Source of the DNA: CALMEC01 sp031366605
Lineage (GTDB): Bacteria > Actinomycetota > Thermoleophilia > Miltoncostaeales > Miltoncostaeaceae
NCBI GenBank assembly: GCA_031366605.1
Contig: JANLOO010000022.1
Location: 68,509-132,508 of the forward strand
Direction: 5' to 3'
DNA: 64,000 bases
The position numbers and the translations under genes were made by a program. Below, piece by piece: positions 16,963 to 26,132 of the stretch; position 1 is the first letter of the stretch; each line of letters begins with the position of its first letter. The notes beneath the pieces were generated by a model. The model did not search any database. It was not told where the DNA came from and saw nothing but the letters and a program-made list of their open reading frames with translations.

Positions 16963-16972
16963 CGCGCGGGAT

Positions 16973-18319
16973 TCAGGTGCGTGGGGATCCGGCGCTGCCC
17001 CCGTTGAGGGCTGCGTTGATGCGGGCCGCCTCGGTGGGCGGCACGAGCGCGCGGACGAGCGTGCCGTCGGGGCCGGCTTCTTGGACGACGTCGCGGCCGA
17101 CCGAGTAGATGGCCGAGACGAGTGCGCCCTGGGCGTAGGGCACGAGGACCTCGATGGCGGTCAACCGCGAGCGTGTGAACTCGACGAGTCGGGCGCGCAG
17201 CTCGTCGATCCCCTCGCCGGTCAGCGCCGAGACCTCCACCGCGTCGGGGTGGCGGAAGCGCACGGCCTCCCGCTCCTCGGAGTCCAGACGATCGATCTTG
17301 TTGAGCACAAGCAACCGCGGAACGTCAGCGGCGCCGATCTCGTCGAGCACCTCGAGTACCGCGATGGCCCGCGCGATACGACGGTCCTCGGATTCGCCGG
17401 CATCCGCGACGTGAATGATCAGCTCCGCCTCGCGGGTCTCTTCCAAGGTCGACTTGAACGCATCGACCAGCTGGTGCGGCAGGTTGCGAATGAACCCGAC
17501 CGTGTCGGACAGGACACATCGCGTGCCGCCCACGTCGAATGCCCGCGTCGTGGGGTCGAGCGTTTCGAACAGCGCGTCGTTGACAGTGGCATCGGCGCCG
17601 GTCAACGCGTTCATCAAGCTCGACTTGCCGGCATTCGTGTAGCCGGCGAGGGCCAACCGCGGCACCGCCGAGGCGACGCGCCGGGAGCGCATCACTTCGC
17701 GCGAACGTTCGAGGTCGCGCAGTCGGGCGCGCAGCACCGACATCCGCGTGCGCAGCAGCCGTCGGTCGGATTCGAGCTGCGTCTCACCCGGTCCACGCGT
17801 TCCGACACCGCCACCGAGCCGCTCGAGGTGCTGCCACAGACCTTCCTGCCGGGAGTAGTTGTATTCGAGCAGCGCCAGCTCGACCTGCAGCTTGCCCTCG
17901 GCGGTGTGCGCGTGCAAGGCGAAGATATCGAGGATCAAACCGGTGCGATCCACCACCCGCGTGTTGAGGCGATCCTCGAGCGTGCGTTGCTGGCCTGGTG
18001 TCAGCTCGCTCTCAGCGGCCACGACGTCGGGCTTGACCGTCTTGACCTGTTCGATCAACTCATCCAAACGCCCCTTGCCCAGAAACGTGCGGGGATGTGG
18101 ATGGTCCTGATGCTGCACGACGACATCGACGGTCTGGGCGCCCGCGGTGCGCAGCAGTTCCCGGATCTCGGCGATGCGGTCGTCCTCTTCGTCGCGCCGG
18201 ACGTTCATCGACGCCACAACCAGTGCCCGCTCGACGGGTTTGGACGTCGGGAACGGGCGCTCCTCGCGTTCCTGTTCCTTCTCGGCCTTGCCGCGATATG
18301 TCCGCTGAAGCTCACCCAT
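16973..18319 (-). CDS. hflX: Ribosome-dissociating GTPase HflX
   Basis: A 448-residue GTPase that splits stalled ribosomes under stress. The N-terminal HflX domain has the signature GLWQHLERLGGGVGTRGPGE near residues 160-180. The G domain follows with GYTNAGKSSL (Walker A), the switch II DTVGFIRNLP, and NKID. A C-terminal domain of about 90 residues closes the protein. It lies 18 bases after a lipoprotein gene on the same strand, and the only AAGGA-like ribosome binding site is inside that gap, so the two are likely co-transcribed. Confidence 0.96.
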   Translation of the reverse strand: MGELQRTYRGKAEKEQEREERPFPTSKPVERALVVASMNVRRDEEDDRIAEIRELLRTAGAQTVDVVVQHQDHPHPRTFLGKGRLDELIEQVKTVKPDVVAAESELTPGQQRTLEDRLNTRVVDRTGLILDIFALHAHTAEGKLQVELALLEYNYSRQEGLWQHLERLGGGVGTRGPGETQLESDRRLLRTRMSVLRARLRDLERSREVMRSRRVASAVPRLALAGYTNAGKSSLMNALTGADATVNDALFETLDPTTRAFDVGGTRCVLSDTVGFIRNLPHQLVDAFKSTLEETREAELIIHVADAGESEDRRIARAIAVLEVLDEIGAADVPRLLVLNKIDRLDSEEREAVRFRHPDAVEVSALTGEGIDELRARLVEFTRSRLTAIEVLVPYAQGALVSAIYSVGRDVVQEAGPDGTLVRALVPPTEAARINAALNGGSAGSPRT

Positions 18320-18337
18320 CGGTCTGCATCATGTCCT

Positions 18338-18913
18338 TCAGCGCGCCGCCGCGCGCGTCCGCCGGGTCAAGAGATCCATGGTTCGGATGATCACATCGTC
18401 GCCGATCGGGCCGTCGGTGCGTACCAGCAGACTCAGGTCGTCGACCGCGAGCGACAGCACTCTGACGGCGCCAGGCCCCGGCGTGGTCGAGCGCGCACCG
18501 CGGGCGCCTCCGAGCTTCTGGGGGGTCCAGGCCGCGGCGCCGGAGTGTTCGGCGATCTGATTCACGGCCCCGCCGCCGATCCTGGCGGCGATCTCGTGAT
18601 CTGGCCACCGGCTGACCACCGCGAGGACATGGGCGCCGTCTGCTCCCGACCACGTGCGCATGGCCCCCCCGGCAAAGCCGATGTCCTGGTAGACCTTGGC
18701 GCTCTCGGCTTTGGCCACACCGGCAAGGGTCGCCTGCAACTCGGCCGCATCGACCGTCGTGACATCGCTCGATTGGTCCAGGCCCGGGGGCGTCGGCAGG
18801 ATCTTGACAAGTTCGACCGGGTCGATGCTCGTCGGGGGCACGGACAACGCGCCCCCGCCGCAGCCCGCGAGCAACGCCGTGAGCCCGACCAGGAGCGCGA
18901 GTGACCGAAGCAC
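18338..18913 (-). CDS. Hypothetical lipoprotein
   Basis: A 191-residue protein with a clear lipoprotein signal: GTG start, hydrophobic stretch LALLVGLTALL and lipobox LAGC (Cys at 18), followed by a Gly-rich linker. The mature part contains no family I recognise, with segments such as ARIGGGAVNQIAEHSGAAAW. The GTG is six bases after TAGAGT (18920-18925 on the opposite strand), suggesting a leaderless transcript that continues into hflX. Membrane-anchored on the outer face. Confidence 0.75.
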   Translation of the reverse strand: MLRSLALLVGLTALLAGCGGGALSVPPTSIDPVELVKILPTPPGLDQSSDVTTVDAAELQATLAGVAKAESAKVYQDIGFAGGAMRTWSGADGAHVLAVVSRWPDHEIAARIGGGAVNQIAEHSGAAAWTPQKLGGARGARSTTPGPGAVRVLSLAVDDLSLLVRTDGPIGDDVIIRTMDLLTRRTRAAAR

Positions 18914-18947
18914 GCAGTCACTCTATCGTTGACTGCTGAGGGTGCGC

Positions 18948-19010
18948 GCAGGAATAACCGCTCTGCCGTATGGCGGCGGTTTGCAGCCCCAAACGATGCA
19001 GGGTTCCTGT
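18948..19010. repeat. Structured intergenic repeat, copy B
   Basis: Second copy of the repeat seen at 14331. Outer arms GCAGGAA (18948-18954) and TTCCTGT (19004-19010) and the inner hairpin GTTTG/CAAAC (18979-18983/18990-18994) are conserved, while the bases between arms vary. It lies in the divergent space between the lipoprotein gene and htpX, so it could be part of either leader. Confidence 0.5.
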
Positions 19011-19133
19011 GCTGGCCTTAACGAAGCCTCAACCCTGATCGGGGCTGTTCGGCAACCCTCCTGGCTACAATCAGTTGCGTAGGAAACAGCAACCTCGTTC
19101 AGGGATCGTCCCTGGAAACGGAGCCCGCAACTC

Positions 19134-20039
19134 ATGAGCCTCGCTGCTCACAAAGCCCAGAACACCCTTCGCACGTTTGCCCTGATCGCGGGCCTGACGG
19201 GCCTGCTGCTCGTCGTCGGGCAGGTTGTCGGCGGGCGGAGCGGCCTGGTGCTGTTCGCCGGCCTCGCGGTCGTCATGAACCTCGCCATGTACTGGTTCAG
19301 TGCCCCGATGGCACTCAAGATGAGCAAAGCCGTCGAGGTGGACGAGGCCGAGGCGCCCGAACTGCACCGGATGATCTCGCAGCTCGCCGCCCGGGCGGGC
19401 ATCCCAAAGCCCAGGGTCTACGCCACACCGGCCGAGCAGCCCAACGCATTTGCGACCGGCCGCAATCCAAAACACTCGGCGATCGCGGTCACCCAGGGCA
19501 TCGTTCAGGCCTTGTCGCCGCGTGAGCTCGAGGGTGTCATCGCCCACGAGATGGCGCACATCAAGAACCGTGACATCCTGATCGCGAGCATTGCGGCGAT
19601 GGTCGCCGGCGCGATCTCGGCGATCGCGAACTTCCTGCAGTTCTCAATGTTCTTCGGCGGTGGGAACGACGATGAGAGCCCACTCGGCATCGTCGGCACG
19701 ATTGCAACGATCATGCTGGCGCCGGTGGCCGCGATGATCATCCAGATGGCGGTCTCGCGTCAGCGGGAGTACCAGGCCGATGCGACCGGGGCGGAGTTCC
19801 TGGGCGATGGCAACGGCCTCGCCGATGCCCTCGAGACGCTCGAGCGCGGCTCCCACGCCATCCCGTTGGCCGTCAACCCCGCAACGGCTCCGATGTACAT
19901 CGTCAATCCCCTCGCGGCGTTCGGCGGACGTGGGATGATGAAACTCTTCTCGAGCCACCCGCCGACCGCTGAACGCGTCCGCCGCCTTCGGTCACTCAGT
20001 GGGATGCTCATGACGACATCGAGGGGGTTGGAGATTTGA
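19134..20039 (+). CDS. htpX: HtpX-like M48 zinc metalloprotease
   Basis: A 301-residue membrane protease involved in quality control of membrane proteins. Two N-terminal transmembrane helices (about 15-60) are followed by the zinc motif HEMAHIKNRD (HExxH), two further hydrophobic segments, the third zinc ligand in REYQADATGAEF, and the C-terminal SSHPPTAERVRRL signature. Standard length for the family. The ATG follows an area with a possible TACAAT -10 (19064-19069). The next small gene overlaps its stop by 4 bases (TTGA). Confidence 0.95.
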   Translation: MSLAAHKAQNTLRTFALIAGLTGLLLVVGQVVGGRSGLVLFAGLAVVMNLAMYWFSAPMALKMSKAVEVDEAEAPELHRMISQLAARAGIPKPRVYATPAEQPNAFATGRNPKHSAIAVTQGIVQALSPRELEGVIAHEMAHIKNRDILIASIAAMVAGAISAIANFLQFSMFFGGGNDDESPLGIVGTIATIMLAPVAAMIIQMAVSRQREYQADATGAEFLGDGNGLADALETLERGSHAIPLAVNPATAPMYIVNPLAAFGGRGMMKLFSSHPPTAERVRRLRSLSGMLMTTSRGLEI

Positions 20040-20287
20040 GCATCAAGGACGAGGTCGCAAAGCTGATCGGCGCCGAGTCGGCTGTGCACAAACGCCTCAT
20101 CGAATACGTCGTACGGCAACTTGGCACGGGTCGGGAGATGGCTGCGGTGCTCGACGATCCGTATGTCACCAACCGCTCGACGCACATGGACCGTCGCGCC
20201 CTGCTCGAGGAGCCCGAGGTCATTGCGGCGTCGGGGGCAGAGTTGGCGCACCTGCGCGCCCAACTCGAGGCGCTCATCGGCGGCTGA
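20036..20287 (+). CDS. Small hypothetical protein coupled to htpX
   Basis: An 83-residue acidic, helical protein (SIKDEVAKLIGAESAVHKRL at its start) with no signal peptide or membrane segment. TTG 20036 overlaps the htpX stop. I do not recognise a family. The tight coupling suggests an accessory role to HtpX or its regulation, but nothing in the sequence proves it. Confidence 0.6.
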   Translation: MSIKDEVAKLIGAESAVHKRLIEYVVRQLGTGREMAAVLDDPYVTNRSTHMDRRALLEEPEVIAASGAELAHLRAQLEALIGG

Positions 20288-20395
20288 CGCAGCGGGTACA
20301 CTCGGGATCGAGCGTGTTCCCGGCCCAAACGATTCAGACGACCAGCGGACGATTGCGATGATTTCCGCGGCGTTCGTGATGTCGAGAAGAGGCGT

Positions 20396-21835
20396 GTGAG
20401 ACGGTTCCTCGAAGAGAATGAGACCATCATCCTGTTCGCGCAGGGACTGGTGTTCTTTTCGCTGGGCTTCGCCGTGTGGATTCAACGCCGTCGTGCGACA
20501 CGGCTGCGACTGACGCAATCGCTGATCTGGCTGGCTGCCTTCGCGTTTGTCGAGGCGCTCGCGGTCTGGGGGTACGTGTTCGTGCCCATCCAGGAGAGCT
20601 ACATCGGTTCCGGGTTCATCGACGTGTTGCTGATCGTGCGCGCGGTCCTGCAGACGGCGGCGTTCTTGTTCTTGCTGCAGTTCGGCCTGCACCTGATGGT
20701 CGACTCGCAGGGACGCAGGCGTGCCTGGACCGCGCTGTCTGCCCTTGCGTGGGTTGGCTTGCTCGTTGGCGCGGCGATCCTCGCCACGAACGCGGACTGG
20801 ACCGTCGGACAGTGGGAGGAGTCGGTCGAGACGCTCGCGCGGCACACGATTCTGCTGCCCGCCGCGGCGCTCGCAGCGATCGGGTTGTGGCGTCAGCGCG
20901 GTGAGCTCGCCGAAGCCGGGCTGCGTGGGATCCGGCCGTACGCGGCGGCCGCAGCGGGGGTGTTGTTGGTGTACGCGGTCATCGCGGGCATCGTGGTGGA
21001 CCATCCGTTCTGGTCGCCTGGGCAAGACGGTTCCGATACCGCGCGGTTTGGCGCGGGGGCGATCCAGTTGGCGGTCGCCCGAGGCCTGGCCGGGCTGGTG
21101 CTCTCGGTGTTGGCGGTCAAGCTGCTGGAGATCTTCGAGTTCGAGGCCAAACAACGCATCGAGTCCCTCGACCGCGCCCGTGCGGTTGCCGAGGAGCGCG
21201 CACGTTTTGGACGCGATCTGCACGATGGCACGATCCAGTCGCTCTACGCGGCGGGACTGCACCTCGAATCCGTGGCGATCACCTCGACGGACACCGCGAC
21301 GCGCAGTCAGGTGCGGCAAGTGGTCGAAGGCCTCAACATGACGATCGCCGGCATCCGTGAGTACATCTCGGGACTGCGCCAACCCGACGGAGATGCCGCG
21401 ATGATCGCGACGCGCCTGGAGGATCTGGCCCGGCATTTCGCGGGCAAGACAGGCGTGGCGGTCAATGTACGCGTCCGTGGTGTCGATGCGGCCGGGCCGC
21501 TCCCCGACGAGGTCGGCCAGCATTTGGAGCAGGTGCTGCGTGAGGGGCTTTCCAACGCGGCCCGACATGGACAGGCGACGCGCGTCGAGGTCGAGCTGAC
21601 GTTCGCGCCTGACGAACTGGACCTGCTCGTGACCGACGATGGCACGGGCATTGCCGATCCCCCCGCGCATGCGGGAGAAGGTCTCCGTAACATTCGTGAA
21701 CGCGCACGTCGCTTGGGTGGCCGGGCCGAGATCGGTCCGGCGGTCGGCGGCGGAACGCGTGTCTCGCTTGCGATCCCATTGGACATCGAGGCGCCGGACG
21801 AGTCAGATTCGCAACCCCAGGAGGTTCTTCGTTGA
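20396..21835 (+). CDS. Membrane sensor histidine kinase (NarL/LiaS class)
   Basis: A 479-residue sensor kinase. The N-terminal 260 residues hold about seven hydrophobic helices, a membrane-embedded sensor without a large outer loop. The dimerisation/phosphoacceptor helix of the HisKA_3 type follows (ERARFGRDLHDGTIQSL, His near 275), and then an HATPase domain with EGLSNAARHG (N box), DDGTGI and GEGLRNIRERA. It starts at GTG 20396 and its stop overlaps the TTG of the partner response regulator. A TACACT (20297-20302) may be its -10. Confidence 0.93.
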   Translation: MRRFLEENETIILFAQGLVFFSLGFAVWIQRRRATRLRLTQSLIWLAAFAFVEALAVWGYVFVPIQESYIGSGFIDVLLIVRAVLQTAAFLFLLQFGLHLMVDSQGRRRAWTALSALAWVGLLVGAAILATNADWTVGQWEESVETLARHTILLPAAALAAIGLWRQRGELAEAGLRGIRPYAAAAAGVLLVYAVIAGIVVDHPFWSPGQDGSDTARFGAGAIQLAVARGLAGLVLSVLAVKLLEIFEFEAKQRIESLDRARAVAEERARFGRDLHDGTIQSLYAAGLHLESVAITSTDTATRSQVRQVVEGLNMTIAGIREYISGLRQPDGDAAMIATRLEDLARHFAGKTGVAVNVRVRGVDAAGPLPDEVGQHLEQVLREGLSNAARHGQATRVEVELTFAPDELDLLVTDDGTGIADPPAHAGEGLRNIRERARRLGGRAEIGPAVGGGTRVSLAIPLDIEAPDESDSQPQEVLR

Positions 21836-22497
21836 GCGCTGCCGACATCATCCGTGTGTTGATCGTCGATGACCACCAGGTCGTGCGGCTCGGACTCCGT
21901 TCGCTCTTGGGGCATACCAGTGGCTTTCGCGTGGTGGGCGAGGCCGGGACCGTCGCCGAGGCGCTCGCCATGGCCGAGCAGGCCAAACCCGACGTCGTCC
22001 TGATGGACATCCGGCTGCCGGATGGCAGTGGCGTGGAGGCGTGTCGGGAGATCAAGAAACGACACCCCGAGATGCGCGTGGTGATGTTGACCTCGTACTC
22101 GGACGAGGAGGCGATCGTCGGGTCGGTGATGGCCGGCGCCAACGGGTACCTGCTCAAGCAGGCCGACTCAGATCAGCTGACGCGGGCGATCCGCGAGGCG
22201 GCGGCGGGAGAATCGTCGCTCGATCCGCGGGCCGCGGGGACACTGCTGACCCAATTCCGCGAGCTGTCGGCCAAACAGGCCGAGGCGGAACTCGCGGGTC
22301 TGACCGATCGTGAACGGCGCATGCTCGCCTTGATCGCGGAGGGGTATACCAACCGTGCGATCGGTGAGGTGCTGCACCTGTCCGAGAAGACGGTCCGAAA
22401 CCACGTCAGCCAACTCCTGCGCAAACTCGGCTTCCAGCGCCGGTCACAGGCGGCGGCATGGGCGGGGCAGCGGCGCCTGGAGTTGCCACCCGAATAA
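21832..22497 (+). CDS. NarL/LuxR-family response regulator
   Basis: A 221-residue two-domain regulator. The receiver domain (about 8-125) has DDH, the phosphoacceptor Asp59 in VVLMDIRLPD, and the conserved Lys in GYLLKQA. The C-terminal LuxR helix-turn-helix (about 155-215) carries LTDRERRMLALIAEGYTNRA and LSEKTVRNHVSQLL. Start TTG 21832 overlaps the kinase stop. It forms a cognate pair with the upstream kinase; target genes are unknown. Confidence 0.94.
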   Translation: MSAADIIRVLIVDDHQVVRLGLRSLLGHTSGFRVVGEAGTVAEALAMAEQAKPDVVLMDIRLPDGSGVEACREIKKRHPEMRVVMLTSYSDEEAIVGSVMAGANGYLLKQADSDQLTRAIREAAAGESSLDPRAAGTLLTQFRELSAKQAEAELAGLTDRERRMLALIAEGYTNRAIGEVLHLSEKTVRNHVSQLLRKLGFQRRSQAAAWAGQRRLELPPE

Positions 22498-22514
22498 ACG
22501 GGTCTCACGGCCGC

Positions 22515-22556
22515 GCAGGAACGACCGCTCCGTGTGACGGCTGCAGACCGTCGCCA
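22515..22556. repeat. Structured intergenic repeat, partial copy C
   Basis: Shares the first part of the repeat family: GCAGGAA at 22515-22521 followed by CGACCGCTC, nearly identical to copy B, then a shorter divergent part. The closing TTCCTG arm is not present, so this looks like a truncated or diverged copy. It lies upstream of the UPF0182 gene, same direction. Confidence 0.35.
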
Positions 22557-22709
22557 TGCGGCGTCGGCGAGATCGCTATTACCAGCAGTGGAAGCGAGGC
22601 TCGCCGACACCGTCTGTCTCGGTTTTTCGCCCGCCATCCGGCGCAGCAGTCATTCGTGCCCAGGCCCTCACGGGCGAAGGTGTGGAGCGACGGAGTACCC
22701 TCCCAACCA

Positions 22710-25700
22710 GTGAGCCGGCGAATCAAGGTGTTGCGTCCCCAGATCGTGATCCCGGTGATCATCGTGGTGCTGCTGCTGGCGCGGCTCGCTCTGCACTACG
22801 GTGCGCAGCTGACGATCAAGGGCGCGTTCTACGATGCGCTCGGAATCGGTGGCGTCTACGCGACGCGCTGGCATGCGACGATCATCCTTCTTGCGATCGG
22901 CATCGGGTTTGCGCTCGTGCTCTCGCTGCCCGTGTTGTTTCTGCGTGGCAAGGCGCGACCCATCGTGCTGGACCAGGATGTGCCGGTCGGCGATCCGACC
23001 GACCCGCGCGGCGACGAGTTCATGCGCCGGTTCCCCGGTCTGGGCCGTGGCGCACAGACACTCGCCCGTGACCCAGGCGGAACAATGGTGCGCGGCGCGG
23101 TTCGGCTTGCGTGGCTCGCGTCGTTCGTCGTCCTGACGATTGCGATCGCGCCGACGCTTGCCGGGGCCCGTGACGAGCTCCTTGCATGGCGTCACCGCAC
23201 CGACTTTGGGGTCGTCGACCCGGTGTTCCACAGCGATGTCGGATTCTTCGTCTTCTCCGAGCCTGCGTTGATGTCGATCGCACGGATCGCTGCAGTCGGT
23301 CTCGCGCTTGCAACGATCGCGGTTGTCTTGGTTGGCCTCGGGCTGAGCCTTGTCGAGCGGCAACGCCTCGGCGGCGGGGCGGCAACCGGGATCGTCCGAC
23401 GCACTACGACGTTTGGTTTTACGCTCGGTGGTTTGTTCCTGCTGGCGCTGGGCTCGCTCATCTGGCTTTCGCGCTACGCGCTGACACGAGCCGGAGACGG
23501 TGACGTCCTGGGCGGGGCGGGGGCAGCGGTGCGGGGAGTCGACATCCCGACGCGTACGGTCGGCGCCGGGTTCGTCGCCGCGATGGCGGTCGGCTTGCTC
23601 GTGCTTTCAATCCCGGCAATTCGCGCGCGGGTCGGGCGCATTCCGCTCGCGCGGGCGGTACTCATCATCGCGCTCGTCTGGTCCGGGGTCGCGCTGGCCC
23701 TGGTCATCCTTGCGACCCCATGGTGGCTAATCCTGTTGGTCCCTGCGATTGCGGCCATTGCGTGGTCGCGCAACCTCAAGGCCACCCACCCGCTTGCGCG
23801 GCAGCCGACTCCCACGGTGTTGTGGCCGATGGTCGCGGTGGCCAGCACATTTGTCGTGGCGCTCCTCGGCCCGGTCGGCGCGGCCCTCAATGACGCCATC
23901 GTGCTGCGCGGGTCACAACTGCAGGTGGAGCGGCCGAACATCGAGGCGACCCTCACCGCCACCCGCGCCGCGACGGGCCTGGACAAGGCGAAGGTCGTCG
24001 TCGCGGACTACCGTAAAGGCGGCGTCACGCGCGCTGCGATTGACCAGTCGCCGGCATCGGTCGCGTCACTGCGGTTCTTGGACATCCCGCCGACCCGCGA
24101 GGCCTGCTCACGTCTGCAGACCATCAACCAGTTCTATACGTGCGCCGATGTCGATGTCGATCGCTACACGATCGCTGGGCGCAAGCGCACGTTGTTCGTG
24201 ATCGGCCGCGAGATCGACTACTCCAAGTTTTCGGCGACCGACTTCCAACGACAGCATTTCGCCTATACACACGGGTATGGTCTGATCATGGCGCCGGTCG
24301 ACGAGATCGACGCGACCTCGGGTCGCCCCAAGTTCGTGGTCGGAGGCATCCCGCAAACGGTCGAAGGTGACTTCATCCAGCCGCCGTTGACGCAGGCCGC
24401 CATCTACTTCGGTGCGCAACCGAGCATGCCGTGGGCGATGGTCAACACGGCGCAACCCGAGTTCGATCGAACGACCAACGTCAAGATCGACTGGACCGGT
24501 GCGACAGGGGTCAAGGTGGGTTCCGGATGGCGTCGCCTCGCCTTGACTGAGTTCCTCGGTGGGCTCCCGTATATCGGGGGCGGGCGCCGGGTGTGGAATG
24601 CCACCGGTGGCCGACCCGCCAACGCCAAGTCATCGACGTTGCTTTTTCGCGACATCGGGAGCCGCATCCGAGAGATCGCGCCGTTCCTGACGGTCGATGC
24701 CGACCCCTACTTCACCACGGCCGAGGGACGCGTGTTCGTGGTCGCGAACGCCTACACGGCGACATCGCGGTACCCCTACTCGGTGCCCTCGCAAGGGGTC
24801 AACTACCTGCGTCACACGGTGACCGCCGTCATGGACGCCTATACGGGTGAGACCAAGCTCTATCTGATGGACGACAAAGAGCCCATCACCCGCACGTGGC
24901 AAAAGGTCTACCCCCAACTCTTCACACCCGGATCACAGTTGCCCGAGGGCCTGCGCGCGCATTTGCGGTACGGCGAGGACCTGTTCAACTACCAGTCTGC
25001 AGCGCTCGAGCGGTTTCACGTGACTGACACCGACGTGTTCTTCAACGGCGATGACGCGTGGGCGATCACCGAAGAGGCCTACGGCGCCGGGGCAAACGGC
25101 GATCGGATCGAGTCTCCTGCACGTTTCACCTACGCGGTCCTGCCGGGCGAGAAGGACGAGCGCTTCGTGGCGGTTCGGGCGTACAAACCTGCGGCGCGTG
25201 GTCGTGGCATCGGGTTCTCGGGATGGCTTGCCGCGTCCAACGAGCCTGCGGACTTCGGCGCCCTCACCGTCCTGCGCTTCCCGACCAACGGCGACCAGGC
25301 GCTCGATTCGCTCGACACGTTCACCTCGACCGTTGCGCGTGACCCGGATCTGTCCCAGCAGATCACGACGCGCCGAGACCAAGTCCTTCGCGGCAACACG
25401 ATCGTCACACCGATCGGGAAGGGCCTGCTGTACGTGCAGCCGCTCTACCTGGACGCACCGGGTGACTCGCTGCCGACGCTGTGGCAGGTGATCGTCGGTT
25501 TCGGGGACGGAAGGGTCTATTCCGCCGCGAGCTTCCAAGAGGCCCTGTCCAAGGCGCTCGGGGTCGAACCCGATCCCTTGCCGGGAACGCCCGTCGCTCC
25601 TGGTGGTACACCCGCCGCCGGTCCGACGCTCGCGCAGCTCGTCCAGCGCGCCTCGACCGAGTTCGATGCCTATCGCAAGGCGTTCGGCGAAGGCAAGGAC

Positions 25701-25790
25701 GTGGAGGCCGCCACGCATCTCCGCGCGTTCCAGCAAGCTTTGGCGCAGGCGCGTCGTGCCGCCGATCAGGGTGGCGCCAAGACCCCGTGA
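22710..25790 (+). CDS. UPF0182 family large membrane protein
   Basis: A 1026-residue protein of the actinobacterial/cyanobacterial UPF0182 family. The first 300 residues hold about seven transmembrane helices (for example IVIPVIIVVLLLARLAL). A large outer domain follows, with the conserved sequences QFYTCADVDVDRYTI, FAYTHGYGLIMAPV and SVPSQGVNYLRHTV. The final 100 residues are Gly/Pro-rich. GTG 22710 is preceded by TACCCT (22696-22701) with eight bases between, a leaderless layout; earlier in-frame codons are not homologous. Function unknown. The stop overlaps the cupin gene. Confidence 0.92.
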   Translation: MSRRIKVLRPQIVIPVIIVVLLLARLALHYGAQLTIKGAFYDALGIGGVYATRWHATIILLAIGIGFALVLSLPVLFLRGKARPIVLDQDVPVGDPTDPRGDEFMRRFPGLGRGAQTLARDPGGTMVRGAVRLAWLASFVVLTIAIAPTLAGARDELLAWRHRTDFGVVDPVFHSDVGFFVFSEPALMSIARIAAVGLALATIAVVLVGLGLSLVERQRLGGGAATGIVRRTTTFGFTLGGLFLLALGSLIWLSRYALTRAGDGDVLGGAGAAVRGVDIPTRTVGAGFVAAMAVGLLVLSIPAIRARVGRIPLARAVLIIALVWSGVALALVILATPWWLILLVPAIAAIAWSRNLKATHPLARQPTPTVLWPMVAVASTFVVALLGPVGAALNDAIVLRGSQLQVERPNIEATLTATRAATGLDKAKVVVADYRKGGVTRAAIDQSPASVASLRFLDIPPTREACSRLQTINQFYTCADVDVDRYTIAGRKRTLFVIGREIDYSKFSATDFQRQHFAYTHGYGLIMAPVDEIDATSGRPKFVVGGIPQTVEGDFIQPPLTQAAIYFGAQPSMPWAMVNTAQPEFDRTTNVKIDWTGATGVKVGSGWRRLALTEFLGGLPYIGGGRRVWNATGGRPANAKSSTLLFRDIGSRIREIAPFLTVDADPYFTTAEGRVFVVANAYTATSRYPYSVPSQGVNYLRHTVTAVMDAYTGETKLYLMDDKEPITRTWQKVYPQLFTPGSQLPEGLRAHLRYGEDLFNYQSAALERFHVTDTDVFFNGDDAWAITEEAYGAGANGDRIESPARFTYAVLPGEKDERFVAVRAYKPAARGRGIGFSGWLAASNEPADFGALTVLRFPTNGDQALDSLDTFTSTVARDPDLSQQITTRRDQVLRGNTIVTPIGKGLLYVQPLYLDAPGDSLPTLWQVIVGFGDGRVYSAASFQEALSKALGVEPDPLPGTPVAPGGTPAAGPTLAQLVQRASTEFDAYRKAFGEGKDVEAATHLRAFQQALAQARRAADQGGAKTP

Positions 25791-26116
25791 CGCACGAGGC
25801 GGGACGTCCGCTCGACCTGCGGTCGGGCGTCGGCAGGGCGGTGCTGTGGGGGTTGGCCACAGAGGATCTCAACGTCAACCTCGTGACGTGGCCGGCTGGT
25901 GATGGCGTGGCCTCGCACACCAACAGCGAGGTTGACGTGCTGATCGTCGTGATCGACGGAGTGCTGGCGGTCGACATCGACGGCGACGTCCGGATGGTCT
26001 GTGACGCCCAGGCGATCGTGATTCCACGTGGCACGACCCGATCGCTGACAGCAACGGACGGCGCGGTCAGATACCTCTCGACACACCGACGTCGCCCTCC
26101 GCTCACGCTGTCGTGA
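25787..26116 (+). CDS. Small cupin-domain protein
   Basis: A 109-residue single-domain cupin. It shows the beta-barrel pattern with motif 1-like GDGVASHTNSEVDVLIVVIDG (one His retained, glutamate positions replaced) and motif 2 region GDVRMVCDAQAIVIPRGTTR. Loss of part of the HxH...E metal ligands suggests weak or altered metal binding. GTG 25787 overlaps the UPF0182 stop. Ligand unknown. It converges with the SpeH-like gene. Confidence 0.75.
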   Translation: MTHEAGRPLDLRSGVGRAVLWGLATEDLNVNLVTWPAGDGVASHTNSEVDVLIVVIDGVLAVDIDGDVRMVCDAQAIVIPRGTTRSLTATDGAVRYLSTHRRRPPLTLS

Positions 26117-26132
26117 GCGGGAGGACCGATGA

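Noticed and set aside
17081..18904. Long open frame (607 codons) on the + strand over hflX
   Set aside because: Antisense of hflX and the lipoprotein gene, both strongly supported; no domain in the antisense product.
14331..19010. Known riboswitch class for the A/B repeat
   Set aside because: The cyclic-di-GMP, cyclic-di-AMP and cobalamin consensus cores I can recall do not fit on either strand; kept as an unassigned structured repeat.
19760..21670. Long open frame (636 codons) on the - strand over htpX and the kinase
   Set aside because: Crosses the end of htpX and most of the kinase gene antisense; no homology visible.
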